From Priapulus caudatus (lineage: Eukaryota; Priapulida; Priapulimorpha; Priapulimorphida; Priapulidae), in assembly GCF_000485595.1 (NCBI RefSeq), contig NW_014578312.1:20149-84148 (forward strand): DNA of 64,000 bases, given 5' to 3'. The translations under genes were made by a program, and so were the position numbers. Each line of letters opens with the position of its first letter. Position 1 is the stretch's first letter. Shown piece by piece: positions 24,999 to 37,375 of the stretch. The notes beneath the pieces are model-generated. The model saw only the letters and a program-made list of their open reading frames with translations. It ran no database searches and was not told where the DNA came from.

Positions 24999-25478
24999 CT
25001 TTTACCATAACCTTAAGGGTCGCTCATTGACAATGCAGCCGCCACGTTCTTGCCCCCCCCGCTCTCACTTACTTGCTGCAAATGCTTCTGTTCGGTCCAT
25101 GGGTTTGTACTTTTAAACATCGATGTTCTTTGGCGATGGAAGAAAGCTGTGGAAGTATGTTCATTCTGCATATACTGTAGAAAGAAGTACGTTGCTAAAT
25201 ATATAATAAATATATCGTATGTAAATATAATTGTATGTAAATATAATTATACATACATAATTATAGTATATATAACTGAAAATATACTGCCCCCGAAATT
25301 GTGACAATCTGCCTGATTAGCCGGCTCATGTACTGGCTTGGGAAGTGTCGTGTAGCTCTAGGAAGTGAGTTGGGAAGTAGGAGTGGGGCGTGGGGTATGT
25401 CTGTACACTGCAGTGTGGGCACGCGGGGCAAGGCAGGTAGCATCGCTGTCCTGTAATCTGTGTGTGTGCATGTTACAG

Positions 25479-26074
25479 CACCTGGTCTCACTGAAGGCGA
25501 ACCAATTTACGGGATTCGCTCAACACGACGCGCAGGAGTTTATGGCCTTTCTGCTCGACGGACTGCACGAGGTACGTTCTCTTGTCTTCTCTCGTCCACC
25601 AGGTGGAGCTGGTGACTGCACGGGGTACGCCCTCTCATCCTCAATCGTCACAAGATGGAGCTGGTGGGAAGCAAGAAAATATCGGAAGCGGAATGCAAAA
25701 CTTTAGTTTGCCTTTTCGTCGGAAGTCATGTCTGTTTGTTTCCTTCTTGTGGATTCCCTTCTTGTGGGTTCCTTTTATTGTGGGTTCTTTTCTTATGGGT
25801 GTCTTTCTTATGGATTCCTTTCTTGTGGGTTCCATTCTTGTGCGATCCCTTCTTGTGGGTTCCCTTCTTGTGGGTTTCTTTCTTCGGCAGGGATCTAACC
25901 CTCTCCCTCTCCTTCCCTCTGGCAGGACTTGAACCGTGTTAAGAAGAAGCCCTACGTGGTGAATCCCGAGGACCAGGCCGAGCGTTCGGATGCGGAAGCT
26001 GCGCACGACATGTGGAGTATCTACCGGCAGCGAAACAACTCCTTCATCGTAGACCTGTTCCAGGGACAGTACAA
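25479..26074 (+). CDS. USP19: USP19 core exons (copy 1): QHDAQEF block and next exon
   Basis: Exon 25479-25571 (phase 0/0) reads HLVSLKANQFTGFAQHDAQE then FMAFLLDGLHE, the USP block II (QHDAQEF) with the usual LLDGLHE. The next exon starts at 25926 and reads DLNRVKKKPYVVNPEDQAER, then MWSIYRQRNNSFIVDLFQGQ and Y, as expected between block II and the USP zinc ribbon. Both frames are clean. The second exon loses homology to its other copy (32556-32763, minus strand) after CAGTACAA near 26074, exactly where the right inverted-repeat arm begins. The exon is therefore truncated by a junction. Exon-10 phase (SKLK, phase 0) matches the start at 25479. Confidence 0.85.
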
Positions 26075-27544
26075 TAACGTACACAAGTTAATTGCAAAGG
26101 TTATGAACATTATTGAAGCTATACCTTTTTGAAGGATACTTACAATCCTTATAAAAGGTATAGCTGTTATAAACCAAGCATTTATTCATCAGCTCACTTT
26201 AGTGGCCGTAACTACAATTTCCCAGATTTACTCTTTAATGAGTATTTAAATATATCGCCATTAACAATGAATCGATCATAATTGCGATCAAAGGGTCTGA
26301 CAAAAAGCCATATTTAAACTGTATACAGAGGCACGTAAAAACCATTTAACCAAGAGTATGATTGATATGTCAATACTTTCTCACCTAACTGCGTCACAAA
26401 TTAGTGCAACCAGTTTTCACAAATGCGTGTTTGGAACAATTGCAACAGTATAATGAAGCATTTACTGGAGCAATCAATTCCTAACTAACAACGCCATAGG
26501 TATCGGCATTTGGCTGGACAACTCTTGTGCAATGCCAACAATGAAGATAAAAACTTGATGCTGTTTTTAAAAAACAATTAACGGGATCTTAAATAACAAA
26601 TGACAATTTTGCCTGCTGACTAACGTGTGAATAACAATGAAACGTTTAACGTATTAAACTAAAATGTACTGGTCTTAATTTGAAATTGCTTTCAAATGCA
26701 AACAACCACAATTTTCTAGACCACAATTCTGCAGAGTAGTTGGATGTATTAAGCAACAATACATAAAGCGATCTTCCAAAACCAGAACGCATCTCAAAAC
26801 TGTCACTAACAATTCATCGAAGCCAATTATAAAATCATATCGTATGCGCAATCTGACCACGAATCGTGGTAGACGTGGTAGACGAATCGTGACGATTGAC
26901 GACTACGCGACTCCTCTGGCATGACGAGGAGGAGGAGACTCCTCTGGAGGGACGATTAGGACGCGACTCCCCTGGCGTGAATACTACGCTCCGATTTCTC
27001 TGGCGTGACGAGGAGGAGGAGGAGACTCCTCTGGAGTTACGATGGTGACGCGACTCCCTTGGCGTGAAGACGACGCGAATCTGGCGTGAATACGACGCGA
27101 CTCTGGCGTGAAGACGACGCGACTCCTCAAGCGTGACGACGACGACAAGACTCCTCGGCGTCACGACGACGACACGACTCCTTTGGCGTGACGACGACCT
27201 CTCAGTATTGGCCGGCTCGCTGCAGTAGGGACGAGTGCGAGGGGTTGCGTCTCTGGCCAGGCTGTAGGAAACTTGCCTGTGGCGACTGGCCTCCAACCTC
27301 GTCCTCCGACGACCGCTGCTGGCTGCCGTGCCTCGTCGTGACGTAGCCTGGAACTGCAGTTCCCGCAGGGCAACAATGCCAGACAAGTGAGGATGGGGTG
27401 AGTGGGAGTGGGAGTGGGAGTGGGAGTTGGAAACTATTATCATCGTCCTTGTTGACGTTAGAGCTTTGGTAGGTTTGCACGGGCATGCGCGCCCACACAC
27501 ATCCACACATAAAATTAGTACTTATGAACAGAGCTTGATTTAGA

Positions 27545-27745
27545 CATGGAGAGACCCTAAGTTATGGGATTCGGGAAGCTGTAGAGACCCTAAGCTATGG
27601 GAAGCTGTAGAGGCCCTAAGCTATGGGAAGCTGTAGAGGCCCTAAGCTATGGGAAGCTGTAGAGACCCTAAGCTATGGGAAGCTGTAGAGGCCCTAAGCT
27701 ATGGGAAGCCGTAGATACCCTAAGTATGGGAAGCCGTAGAGGCCC
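27545..27745. repeat. Tandem repeat, about 29-34 bp unit, seven copies
   Basis: The unit is built on CCCTAAGCTATGGGAAGCTG followed by TAGAGRC. It lies within the right inverted-repeat arm. Confidence 0.85.
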
Positions 27746-28460
27746 TATCTGGCAATTTCTAACATGGCAGAGCTTTTCTCCGCTCTGTCAGCAGCAAAGG
27801 GCTATAGTAATTAGTATAAAAGAGCTAGGACCCAGAGCTTGGCCACCAATCCCAGACAGGTTGATAATGATAGTGAGAGAACTGACGAAATTCAGACACT
27901 AGTCCAATGCACATATATATATGCAGTGAAATAGAGTATAACTCGAATGGCATATTGTCATTTAATGATAATTATATAGACGAACTATTTAACATTAATA
28001 TTATAATAATCATACTCATACTTTTATACTTATACTATAGTATTAGTAACTAGTTTAGACTGTAGGCCTAGTAGTACTAGTACTAGTATTACTATTACTA
28101 TTAGTATTACCTACTATTAGTATTAGTATTATTATTCACAGCATAAGCATTACACCAACTCCATGCACTCACTTCACTCTACAGACTACACTATATTATT
28201 ATACTTTATAGGCCTACAGTGCTAATTTGTTTTGTTAGCAAGTTTGCTAATTCTTGTTCTATCTATGGTCGCACCATGTTCATGTTCGTCCTTGGTGCCA
28301 TGGCTTTTTTCCTAAATTACGCTTTTAATACGCCCTAAGTCACGCTTTTTTCCTAAATTAAATTAACTAAACTATGAGAAATCTTTGAGAACTATTGCGA
28401 AATCTTTGCGTTTTGTTCAGTATAATACACGCTTGCTCCACGCTTGCTGCACGCCAGACC

Positions 28461-28635
28461 GCTTTCCAATACAGCTGTTCTATTTTATTTACCATTCGAG
28501 ATTTCACACGAGATTTCACGCGAAATCGGCGGGAACCTCGTCAACTTTTGCCTTTCCAATACAGCTGTTCTATTTTATTTACCATTCGAGATTTCACACG
28601 AGATTTCACGCGAAATCGGCGGGAACCTCGTCAAC
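28461..28635. repeat. Tandem duplication, about 91-bp unit, two near-identical copies
   Basis: The units start at about 28461 and 28552 (CTTTCCAATACAGCTGTTCT...) and end ...GGGAACCTCGTCAAC. The left inverted-repeat arm has only one. Confidence 0.85.
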
Positions 28636-28972
28636 TAACCGCCTTTTGCCATGTTACCGCAAGAGGACACGTTAGTCGATATATGTGAGGAGCTATGATT
28701 GGGTAGTTCCAAGACAATTTTGTAACCAACGTTTCTATTTGTCGAATTACCGGCACAACCTATAATGGGTGACAATGACAGAAGATTTACAAGATTATAT
28801 GAAAGTTTCAGAAATACCTAATAATGTCTTACAATACCTGCAAAATTTTATAGGCTATAACATCTTCGCATTATAATAATATCTTTCTTACGCGTTTTCA
28901 TTAAAATCAGCCAAAATACTGCAGTTAAACGTCGACAAACTGGCCTGTTCCGAAGAGTGTAGGAAAAGAACC

Positions 28973-31423
28973 ATGGAGAAGGCCAGTTTAGAAACTGAAT
29001 CGGAAAAATCCCCCAAACTTAGCAGAAATACAGATGATGAAAGCGAGAAAGAAGGTAAATTAATTTGTACCGTAATAGTATTACTACTATTAGTATTAGT
29101 AGTAGGCCCCCTACCTTACTAGTATTATTAGTATTACTAATACTATTAGTATTAGCACTATTACCACCACGGCACCATGCACCACAACAAATTGTGAATT
29201 GTTTGCGATGAAAGAGACCACGTGACGTGTGGTGTGACTCGGCCTTGACACTAACGCTGAGAGGGTCTATGTTCCCCAGGGTACTGCCGGAACGTACCCT
29301 GGTACTATCTAATATGTAATATGCCGGACCATACATCGCCTACTCCATTAACGAGTCTAGGGAGCTGCCTACGCCTACTCCCTAACCCTAATCCTAACCC
29401 TAACCCATATCATATGATATCAGACAGTTACCAGGGTACGTTCCGGTATACCGGACCGTACCCAGGGTACGTTCCGGCAGTACCCTGGGGGACATAGACC
29501 CTATGAGCGACACTAACACACAATTCATCTTGTGACTCGTGAGATTTGTTCACTGTGTAAACGTGATCATGCTGCAGCTACAAAATAATGCATATTTAGA
29601 AAGCGACTTGATAAATAAAGTGTTTCCAGACGCCGTTTCAGGTTTAAAAACACTCATATCATAGCCATAGGCGTCATTCACAGTTACCAATTTTCTAGGG
29701 TTACTAGAAGTTTGCGGCTGGACCCAAGATGAGCGTCACGTGAAAGTGAATATTGACGTTGGGGCTGGTGTGGCGAGCGAAGATGTTGATGTCATCATCG
29801 AAACCAACCTGTGTCACGTCAAATTAAAAGGTAGCCGTGAATTAAGCAATACATTTTTAAAACTGCATTACCCTGATGAAAAGCTGTCATAAATGTTGGC
29901 TTTCACACACAACTATTTCTTAATCACCTTGAAAATGTCCCCCAAATGCTGCGTTTAGCATAAATAACCCCTGTGAATTGATGAATATAGTTTGGAAAAC
30001 GTAAAGAAACTGCCATCACTATTTGCAATTTTGACCATTCGTTCACAATTTGCTTGAACGTGTGTTTTATCATCACTATACTTATTTAATATTTTCCCCT
30101 GTTCAAATCCCTGTCGATAAAACAAATATAGGCCTATGAAAGAGGTTGTATTTTGAGTACACTGAATTATTTTGCTCTTTTTACAGATGGTCGCAAGTGG
30201 AGATGTGATTTGTTTGCTCCTATACAGGAAGAGGGCAGCACCGTACAACATGAAGGATCCACTGTGAGATTAACTCTTGTCAAGTTTGAACCGAATGTAC
30301 ACTGGCAACAGTTACAGGTAGACACGATCGTTTGTTGCATTGCTTGGGCCAAAACAAAATATATGTGTGGTTACCGTTACATGTCGAAAAAAATAGGGTA
30401 GGTAGGTAGGGGAAACATTTTATTTTCTTGAAATATTTTATTTACGAACCATGTCCGAAGGATGTGTGTTGTGCCTTTTGATATTTTTATTAATTTTTTT
30501 TTTGACTAAAGAAAATTGACAATAAAATGTTTAGGGTCGCTGGGAATAAATACGATCAGTCGGGAAACCGTAACCACGTGGTTACTACACGTGGTGTACA
30601 CCTATATTTTTGTTTTGGCCTTAATTAAATGAGAACTATGAGGATAGTCCTGTGACTGTAACTAATTACATTTGCAATCCTGTTCCGCAGAACATTCGTA
30701 CATAATCTTGTTACTTATGGACTTGCTCAGCAATTAATACATTGTATTATTGATTTAATTATAGAGTCATTATTTGGTTGCATCTAGTTGGTTCAGTCTG
30801 CTTAGAATTGGTGATCTTGCATGGGTGACAAATGCGAAAATATATCATAATATATCTATAATAGGTAGTATTATTGACCTTGCTGAGATAAATGGGTTAT
30901 GTAACTTTATGTTAACCAGGAGAAACTGCCTGTCATGGAAGCAGAAAAGGAGAAAGAAAGTGAGGCTACAGATAAACCACCCAGTGAGTAAAAATTCAGG
31001 AGATTGTGACTTGTAGCTTAGATACAACATGAATTTGTCTGAGCCAGTAAATGTTTGTCGAACATTTGGCCTGTCGGGCGGTAAACACATTCGTCGTATG
31101 TTATGTGCAAACGCAAATTATTTCACAATTATTGAGTTCACTCCATTTCCATTTTTTCTTGCAGGAACCTACGCTATTTCCCTCGCAAAACATAATTGGT
31201 ATGAGAAGGTAAGTGTTAGTTTATGCTTGAGAATACGGTGAGCTGTTAAAAACTGAAAAAGGTTGATAGAACATCAAAGGTGCTCACTCGCAAACTCAAT
31301 CGCGATTATTTTTACTTCGCAGGCCGGCTTTATGGTAGTGAACGTCTACGTGAAAAGGACGAGAAAGGATGTCGTCAAGATCGATTTCCAAGAGAGCTCC
31401 TTCCAAGTGATATTTGCCACGGC
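28973..31423 (+). CDS. USP19: USP19 N-terminus: CS domain 1 and first part of CS domain 2
   Basis: Six exons with consistent phases: 28973-29054, 29699-29830, 30187-30317, 30920-30983, 31165-31208 and 31323-31423. The start ATG has a good context (ACCATGG), giving MEKASLETESEKSPKLSRN. An in-frame extension from an acceptor-like site at about 28910 is an alternative. Exons 2-3 form CS1 (VCGWTQDERHVKVNIDVGAG, ...CHVKLKDGRKWRCDLF, VRLTLVKFEPNVHWQQLQ). Exon 4 is a charged linker (EKLPVMEAEKEKESEATDKP). Exons 5-6 start CS2 (KHNWYEKAGFMVVNVYVKRT, ESSFQVIFAT). In vertebrates the CS/p23-like domains of this ER-linked deubiquitinase bind HSP90. The next exon by phase and homology lies on the opposite strand at 36007-36082 or 20022-20093. 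Confidence 0.9.
29262..29502. mobile_element. TIR element family A, copy 2 (complete), in USP19 intron 1
   Basis: This is a 241-bp element with inverted termini of about 40 bp. The left begins AGGGTCTATGTTCCCCAGGG and the right is its near reverse complement ending GACATAGACCCT. The core carries CCCTAA-type repeats and further GTACGTTCCGG copies. The other copies are at 13108-13812 and 61611-61850. A possible TGAG target duplication flanks it. Confidence 0.8.
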
Positions 31424-31583
31424 GTAAGTATCACCCATGTGATATTCCCCTCGCATCACTCGTTTCTTAACGTGGCCATTAAATCCAAGGTGTGCGTTAC
31501 AGTTTAAACAATCCAAGTTCATGCGTTACGATAAACAATCTAAGGTCGTGCCGTCATGTTAAATGCATGCGATGCGTGTGAAA

Positions 31584-31874
31584 NNNNNNNNNNNNNNNNN
31601 NNNNNNNNNNNNNNNNNNNNNNNNNNNNNNNNNNNNNNNNNNNNNNNNNNNNNNNNNNNNNNNNNNNNNNNNNNNNNNNNNNNNNNNNNNNNNNNNNNNN
31701 NNNNNNNNNNNNNNNNNNNNNNNNNNNNNNNNNNNNNNNNNNNNNNNNNNNNNNNNNNNNNNNNNNNNNNNNNNNNNNNNNNNNNNNNNNNNNNNNNNNN
31801 NNNNNNNNNNNNNNNNNNNNNNNNNNNNNNNNNNNNNNNNNNNNNNNNNNNNNNNNNNNNNNNNNNNNNNNNNN
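31584..31874. other. Assembly gap (N run)
   Basis: This run of N separates the USP19 N-terminal exons from the oppositely oriented catalytic block. It is the likely left border of a mis-oriented contig. Confidence 0.99.
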
Positions 31875-31914
31875 CAAAACACAACCAAAAGCCCAGCCAA
31901 ATGACGTGCCGCAA

Positions 31915-32555
31915 TTTCGTATACTCAACTCCTCCTCCTCCTCCTTCCTCCCTCCTCCTCCCTCCTCCTACTCCTCCACCTCCTCCTCTCCTCCTTCCTG
32001 CCCCTCCTCCTCTCCTCTGCCTCCACTCTTCTCTGGTACTCACCCTGCGGGGTCGAACATTTACGGATCTTCGTTAGAGAAAAAAGAAGATCGTAATATG
32101 CGTATTTTTCTTCGCAGTGGCACGGAGATGGTAGAGCAAACGGATTGCAGAATGTCGTCGAACATTTGAAACACCGTTGTCAACTACGTTATGGTGGCAG
32201 TGAAGGGCTCTACAAACGACGTCGGCTCTGGCCAAGACGGTGTAGCATTCAAAGCCTGTAATCCCATCAAAGATACGCGCGGAACTAACACTGAAACTAC
32301 ATTTGTTCTGGTGAAATACCTAGTACCGCTGTCACCATCACTGTACACCGTTTTTTGTCCTTAGGATTCAGTTCTTTATTCTTTCTACACACAAGATACC
32401 AAGCCGACTTGTATTTGTCCATGAAACCAAAACCCTGTCAGCAAAGGCACCAACAGGCCCTGTGAACTGTATGTAGCCTCTTGTATCATTTCTTTTAACC
32501 TTCTCACACCACGAGCACAACAGACATTATACCTAGTCTAACATGGGTTGCTTAC
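31915..32555. other. (TCC)n tract and intron-like sequence
   Basis: A CTCCTC-rich polypyrimidine tract lies at about 31928-32035. Beyond it, to 32555, I see no exon with matching phase. A plus-strand acceptor-like site at about 32118 is followed by about 48 open codons without a recognisable motif. Confidence 0.5.
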
Positions 32556-35500
32556 CTTGCACAGACAGCCGCAGCCAGGGCGGGCGGGGCAGCACCCCAG
32601 CTTGGAGACTTGTACTGTCCTGGAAACAGGCTACCGATGCAAGGAGTTGTTCGCTGCCGGTTAGATATCCACATGTCGTGCGCAGCTTCCGCATCCGAAA
32701 CGCTCAGACTCTGGTCGCTCGGGATCCACCCACGCTAGGCTTCTCTTAACACGGTTCAAAGTTCTGCCAGAGAGTGACAGGATAAGGGAGAGGGTACTGG
32801 CATCCGCTGGCCCGGGAAGAAGAAAACCCATCCAAGAAGGGATCGCGACAAGAATGGAACCAAGCAAGAAGGAATCCATAAGTAAAGACACCATAGAAAA
32901 AACCCGACAATAAAAGGATACCCACAGTAAGGAATCCACAAAGAGGAAATGCAAACAGACATGACTTCCGACGTAAAGGCAAACTAAAGTTTTGCATGTC
33001 TCGCTTCCGATATTTCTTGCTTCCCACCAGCTCCATCTTGTGACGATTGAGGATGAGAGGCGGCGTACCCCGCTGCAGTCACAGCGCTCCACCTGGTGGA
33101 CGGAGAAGACAGAGAACGTACCTCGTGCAGTCCGTCGAGCCAGAAAGGCCGCATAAACTCCTGCGCGTCGTGGTGCAGCGAATCCCGTTAATTTTGGTTC
33201 GCCTTCCAGTGAGACCAGGTGCTGTAACATGCACACACACAGATTACAGACAGCCCGATGCCCCTACCTGCCTTGCCGGCGTGCCCACACTGCAGTGTAC
33301 AGACATACCCCACGTCCCACTCCTACTTCCCTAACTCACTTCCTAGAGCTACACGACACTTCCCAAGCCAGTCACAGAGCCGGCTATCAGGCAGATGTCA
33401 CCAATTTCGCGGGGCAGGTATATTGTTTCAGATATATATTACGTATAACTATTGTATGTATAATTATAGTTTACATACCAATTATATTTTACATACGATA
33501 TATTGTATTATATATTAGCCAACGTACTTCTTTCTTACAGTATATGCAGAATGAACATACTTCCATCCAGCTTTCTTCCATCGCCAAAAGAAAGCATCGA
33601 TGTTAAATAGCTGACAACCCATGGACCGAACAGAAGCATTTGCAGCAAGCTAAGTTGAGAGCGGGGGGGAGTTTAGAGCGGGGCTTGCCACTTATAACAG
33701 CTTCACTTGAGTTTTCGATGGAGGGTTTAGGAGGGTGAGTGCGGAGCCATACAACCTTGCACCAACACGGCAAACGGAACTGACATGCGCATGAAGCATT
33801 CGCATACGAGCGAGCGAGCGAGCGGGCTGGACAGGGGTAAAACGCGGTTTGCACTCATGGCTTACCTTGAGTTTTCGATGGAGGGTAGGAGCGGTGAGCT
33901 GCCGACCATAGAACCTTGTGTGACCAGCCACGCGAAACGCCGACGGCCAGCTTAGCCCTCCTATGCCAAGCGGGTTTCCGTGTTAATCCGTTCTGGATAC
34001 CTTCCCTCGCAACGACAACACCCGCAACATCACACGCGGCTGTTCACTTTGTAAACGTCCTTGTAGTAGCGTTTTAAGTTTCGAACACGCATAGTGCTTC
34101 ACGCACCTAGAAAGGTGATCACTGAAACTATGAGGTTTTAGCCACTTGAACACACCCACTCTTCATTTAGACAGTGTGCCCGGAATTTACGTTTTAACGC
34201 TTGAGCACGACCATTGTTCACCTTGGAAGTAACTGCTGAATTCACGTATAAAGGTTTGAAAACGCATGCTGTTCACCAAGGAAGTGAGCCCTAAACTCAC
34301 ATGGTGGCACATGAACATGCTCGTTGTTCACGCAGGAAGTAATCACTGAACATTACGTTTTAAAGTTTTGAACACACGGTTGCGTGTGTTCCGCGCACAT
34401 AGGAAGTGATGCCAGAACATTGCGGGTAGTTTGAAAACGGCGTTGTTCGCTGCACCTAGAAGTTGATCGCGGGAATCTCCATGTGTTCGCAGCGCCTGAG
34501 CAACACTGTTCATTAAAAGCACGTGTTTCCCTAGATTGTCGAGACCAGTAAACCCGGCGCCAACACCAGGCTCGTCGCCTTGAGGGGGGTGACACGCGCT
34601 TGTGATAGGCGAGACCATGCACGTCGGCTATCGGCTAGGAACAATTGGAAGAAAGGTGGTTCCATGTAGCGATATGGCTGTAACAATTGTGTGAAGTTTA
34701 TGTTTATGTAAAGATTCAGCTGTAAGAAGGGAGAAGGCGTTCATGCCAGCAGAATAATATCTTAAAATGTGAGGGTTTCGAGGGATGCGTAGCATTAGTA
34801 GGTGTTATGGCAGGTTGGCTAACAAGTTGGTTGGGTAGTGTTAACATGGAGGCCGACAGAGTGAGGACCGGCGGGAGATGCCAGCTACCTTGATGCATTA
34901 CTGTCCGATTCCCGTTGTCCTGACTGTTCCTCGTGTAGGCGTAGCGCACTTCTCCACAAGCGTTAGCCTGCGCTGGGATCCACGTGTTACAAGGGACTGG
35001 TGGCGCGCGCCGCGCCGCCGCCGCCGCCTGCCAGCCTAAGCGATGAAAATGCAAAAAATGTAACATACTGGACGTGATGTTATAACGATAATAAGCGTTC
35101 AGAGAGAATAACTCGATCAGCTATCACTAGCTTCTAGTTACAGTAAGAGCCTGCAGCATACTAAGAACATGATCTGTGTCAGCAGAATAGTTTCGTAAGA
35201 CGGTATTGGAAAGGTATTCGTTAATACGTTGATATTTCTCATGTGATGTTATTGGAGCCAATAGATTAAACCGACCTCTGGGCGGCCGTGGCAGCGCCTG
35301 AGCCATAAGGTGCTTATGAGTTCGATTTCGTTACAATCTTGGCGGGGTATAGGGGGGCGAGGGCGGGAAGAAGCTGTTACAGGTTTTAGGTGCGTGGACT
35401 CGTACGTTTTACGGATGGGCCTTCGAGCGTTGGCCAGTGTTGCTCTCCCCTTGCTCAAGTGTGACCTCCAACATTCCGTTGTCGTGCCTGTAGCTTGCAC

Positions 35501-36082
35501 TCAGCTACGTTCACGGCGGCTGCCCTGCGGGAACGGGAAGCACGCGCGCGGCGGCAGCAGGATAAGAGTTAGCATGGGCAGGGTATAGGTATGCAGGCGG
35601 TCGGCTGCATTGCTAAGGACAAGGAAGGTTTCGTTAATATTTTTAGATTTTTGATTATAATTTCTACGCATATAATCTGAATAATATATAATTTATTATT
35701 ATAGAATATATTAATATATTAAATTAGCTGATTGATTCACAATACATATAATTATTGATAATCCAATAATAATTTAATATAAATTTTATATGAAATAGTT
35801 TTTAAATTTCCATGGCTGGATCTCGTGTTAGGCTCCATACTCCGGTATTATGCACATGGAAATTCCCAGATCACAAGGCGTGAAGTAAGGGAGGTTACGT
35901 CAGAGTAATAACTGCCTAGAGCATCATAACCGGCTGCTCTCTCGCGGACTAATAAGCGGTGAGATGGTTGAGCGATTAAGATGATTAACGTGATGCATGA
36001 ACTCACCTTTAGGGCATGACGGTGCCAGGAGAAAAGAGTGTCTTTGTCTGTGTCTTCATGCATCGATAGAAACTTCTCATCC
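32556..36082 (-). CDS. USP19: USP19 catalytic block, copy 2 (inverted relative to the rest of the gene)
   Basis: Read leftwards, exons sit at 36007-36082 (CS2: DEKFLSMHEDTDKDTLFSW), 35413-35524 (CS2 end), about 34480-34650 (Cys box, GFTGLDNLG then MNSVAQAL, with NTCF disrupted by an extra A), 33866-34005 (NPLGTGG region), 33122-33221 (QHDAQEF region) and 32556-32763 (DLNRV...QGQYKS then a Cys-rich zinc-ribbon start and a GTAAGC donor). Splice sites are preserved, but almost every exon has frame-breaking indels. Copy 1 is cleaner at exons 7, 11 and 12. The exon order is exactly what is needed between 31423 and 37376 if this segment is flipped. The catalytic Cys is seen only by allowing the indels. 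Confidence 0.8.
34070..34490. repeat. Minisatellite, about 60-bp unit (second copy)
   Basis: These are the same units as at 18020-18480, again beside the Cys-box exon. Copy-to-copy indels are frequent. Confidence 0.65.
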
Positions 36083-36365
36083 CTGTTGACGAAAAGCAAA
36101 AACTTGGGAGTCAATTCCATTTCACAAGGCCATCGCATGGCATTTAATAATGACAGATCGACCTTAACTGAGGCTGTCGGTGGACGCGACCGTGGAAGAG
36201 ATGATGGAACAAGTCTACACGAAGACGGGAGTTCACCCTCACTGCGTGAGTACGATGGGGGGGGGGGGGTGACGGATGCCGCGTCAGGGTGCAAAATCAA
36301 CGCGAGTCCGGAGTCAAATACTTCCTGATTTACTGTCGGACTCCCTGATTTGACATATGCAGGAG

Positions 36366-36650
36366 TCCGTGTGACTCCCTGAAAATTATGTTATACTAAC
36401 TAGTAGTAGTTCGTTCCAGAACACGGCCTTGCGAATTACCGTATTTTTTCAGCAAATGTCCAAAGAAAATTTGGCAGACGTACATCGCATGAATCACGAA
36501 TCTTCAAAATAAGCACATGCGTTATTGTTGTTATGCGTTAGTTTTGAAATTCAGACTGCAGACTCCCTCATTTTGCTACGGACTCCCTCTTTTTGAGGGC
36601 AGGGAGTCCGTTGGACTCCTTTGTTCAAAAGTTCATTTCTATCCCTGCGT
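36366..36650. repeat. Direct repeat R, copy 1
   Basis: About 285 bp start GAGTCCGTGTGACTCCCTGA and end near AGGGAGTCCGTTGGACTCC plus a TTCATTTCT tail. The sequence recurs, same orientation and about 85-90% alike by eye, at 36980-37255. The ends contain inverted GGAGTCC/GGACTCC words, as in small TIR elements. Confidence 0.75.
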
Positions 36651-36979
36651 GTTGTCGCGAGACGGAGCTGCGCGTGAAAAACCTGAGCGGTGGTCGCGAT
36701 CGCTCGGCAGAGGGCGCCACACTCGCAGGTCGTGGCGCGGCTAGCTCGTCTCGGTTATCTCAGCTCGATTGTTGTATTCGCTCGATGTGAGAACTTTGGT
36801 AGTTGGCACATGCTGGGATGCGCACCGAGTGGGTGGTTGGCGAGCGGTGTCGTGGTCTTACGTCTGTACGTATTTTCGTAGTCCGCATTGTGATGCGTAT
36901 TATGAGCGTGGCTTCACCGATTCCTGCAGTGTACCAGCAAAGATACTGCATCAAGCAGGGTGCGAAATTAACGGTTTAG

Positions 36980-37255
36980 AGTCCGTGTGACTCCCTGAAA
37001 ATTCTGCCATACTATACTAACTAGTTTGTTCCAGAGCACGGCCTCGCGGAATGACCGTATTTTTTCAGCAAATGTCCAAAGAAAATTTGGCAGACGTGCA
37101 ACCGCATGAATCTTCAAAATAAGCACATGCGTTATTGTTGTTATTCTTTAATTTTGAACTTCAGACTGCGGACTCCCTCATTTTGCCGCGGACTCCCTCT
37201 TTTAGAGGGCAGGGAGTCCGTTGGACTCCCTTGTTCAAAAGTTCATTTCTACCCC
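36980..37255. repeat. Direct repeat R, copy 2
   Basis: This is the second copy of the 36366-36650 sequence. The pair lies immediately to the right of the inverted USP19 segment and to the left of the next correctly oriented USP19 exon. Confidence 0.75.
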
Positions 37256-37375
37256 TGAGCAAGGGTGGGCACAGCAGCTGGTAATCTTACACTGTTGCAG
37301 TAATGAGCATTCACGGCACAGCACACGTGTGTTCTTTAATCATTTGTGCGTACGTTCTCGATTTTTTTTTTGCAG

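Larger units (their letters stand above)
26075..28635. repeat. Right arm of the large inverted repeat
   Basis: This arm is inverted relative to 22272-24779. It differs in repeat copy number. A 30-bp-class unit (TAAGCTATGGGAAGCTGTAG) is present about seven times at 27545-27745 against about three diverged units in the left arm, and an 85-90 bp unit is duplicated at 28461-28635. The long open frame on the minus strand at 26835-27506 consists of CGAC/GGCGTGA minisatellite and is not considered a gene. Confidence 0.75.

Noticed and set aside
26835-27506. 223-codon open frame on the minus strand
   Set aside because: It is a translation of CGAC/GGCGTGA minisatellite inside the inverted-repeat arm. 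The equivalent frame in the left arm is broken differently, and it has no splice borders or motif.
31540-32077. Open frames spanning the N gap
   Set aside because: They are made of unknown bases. Nothing can be inferred from X residues.
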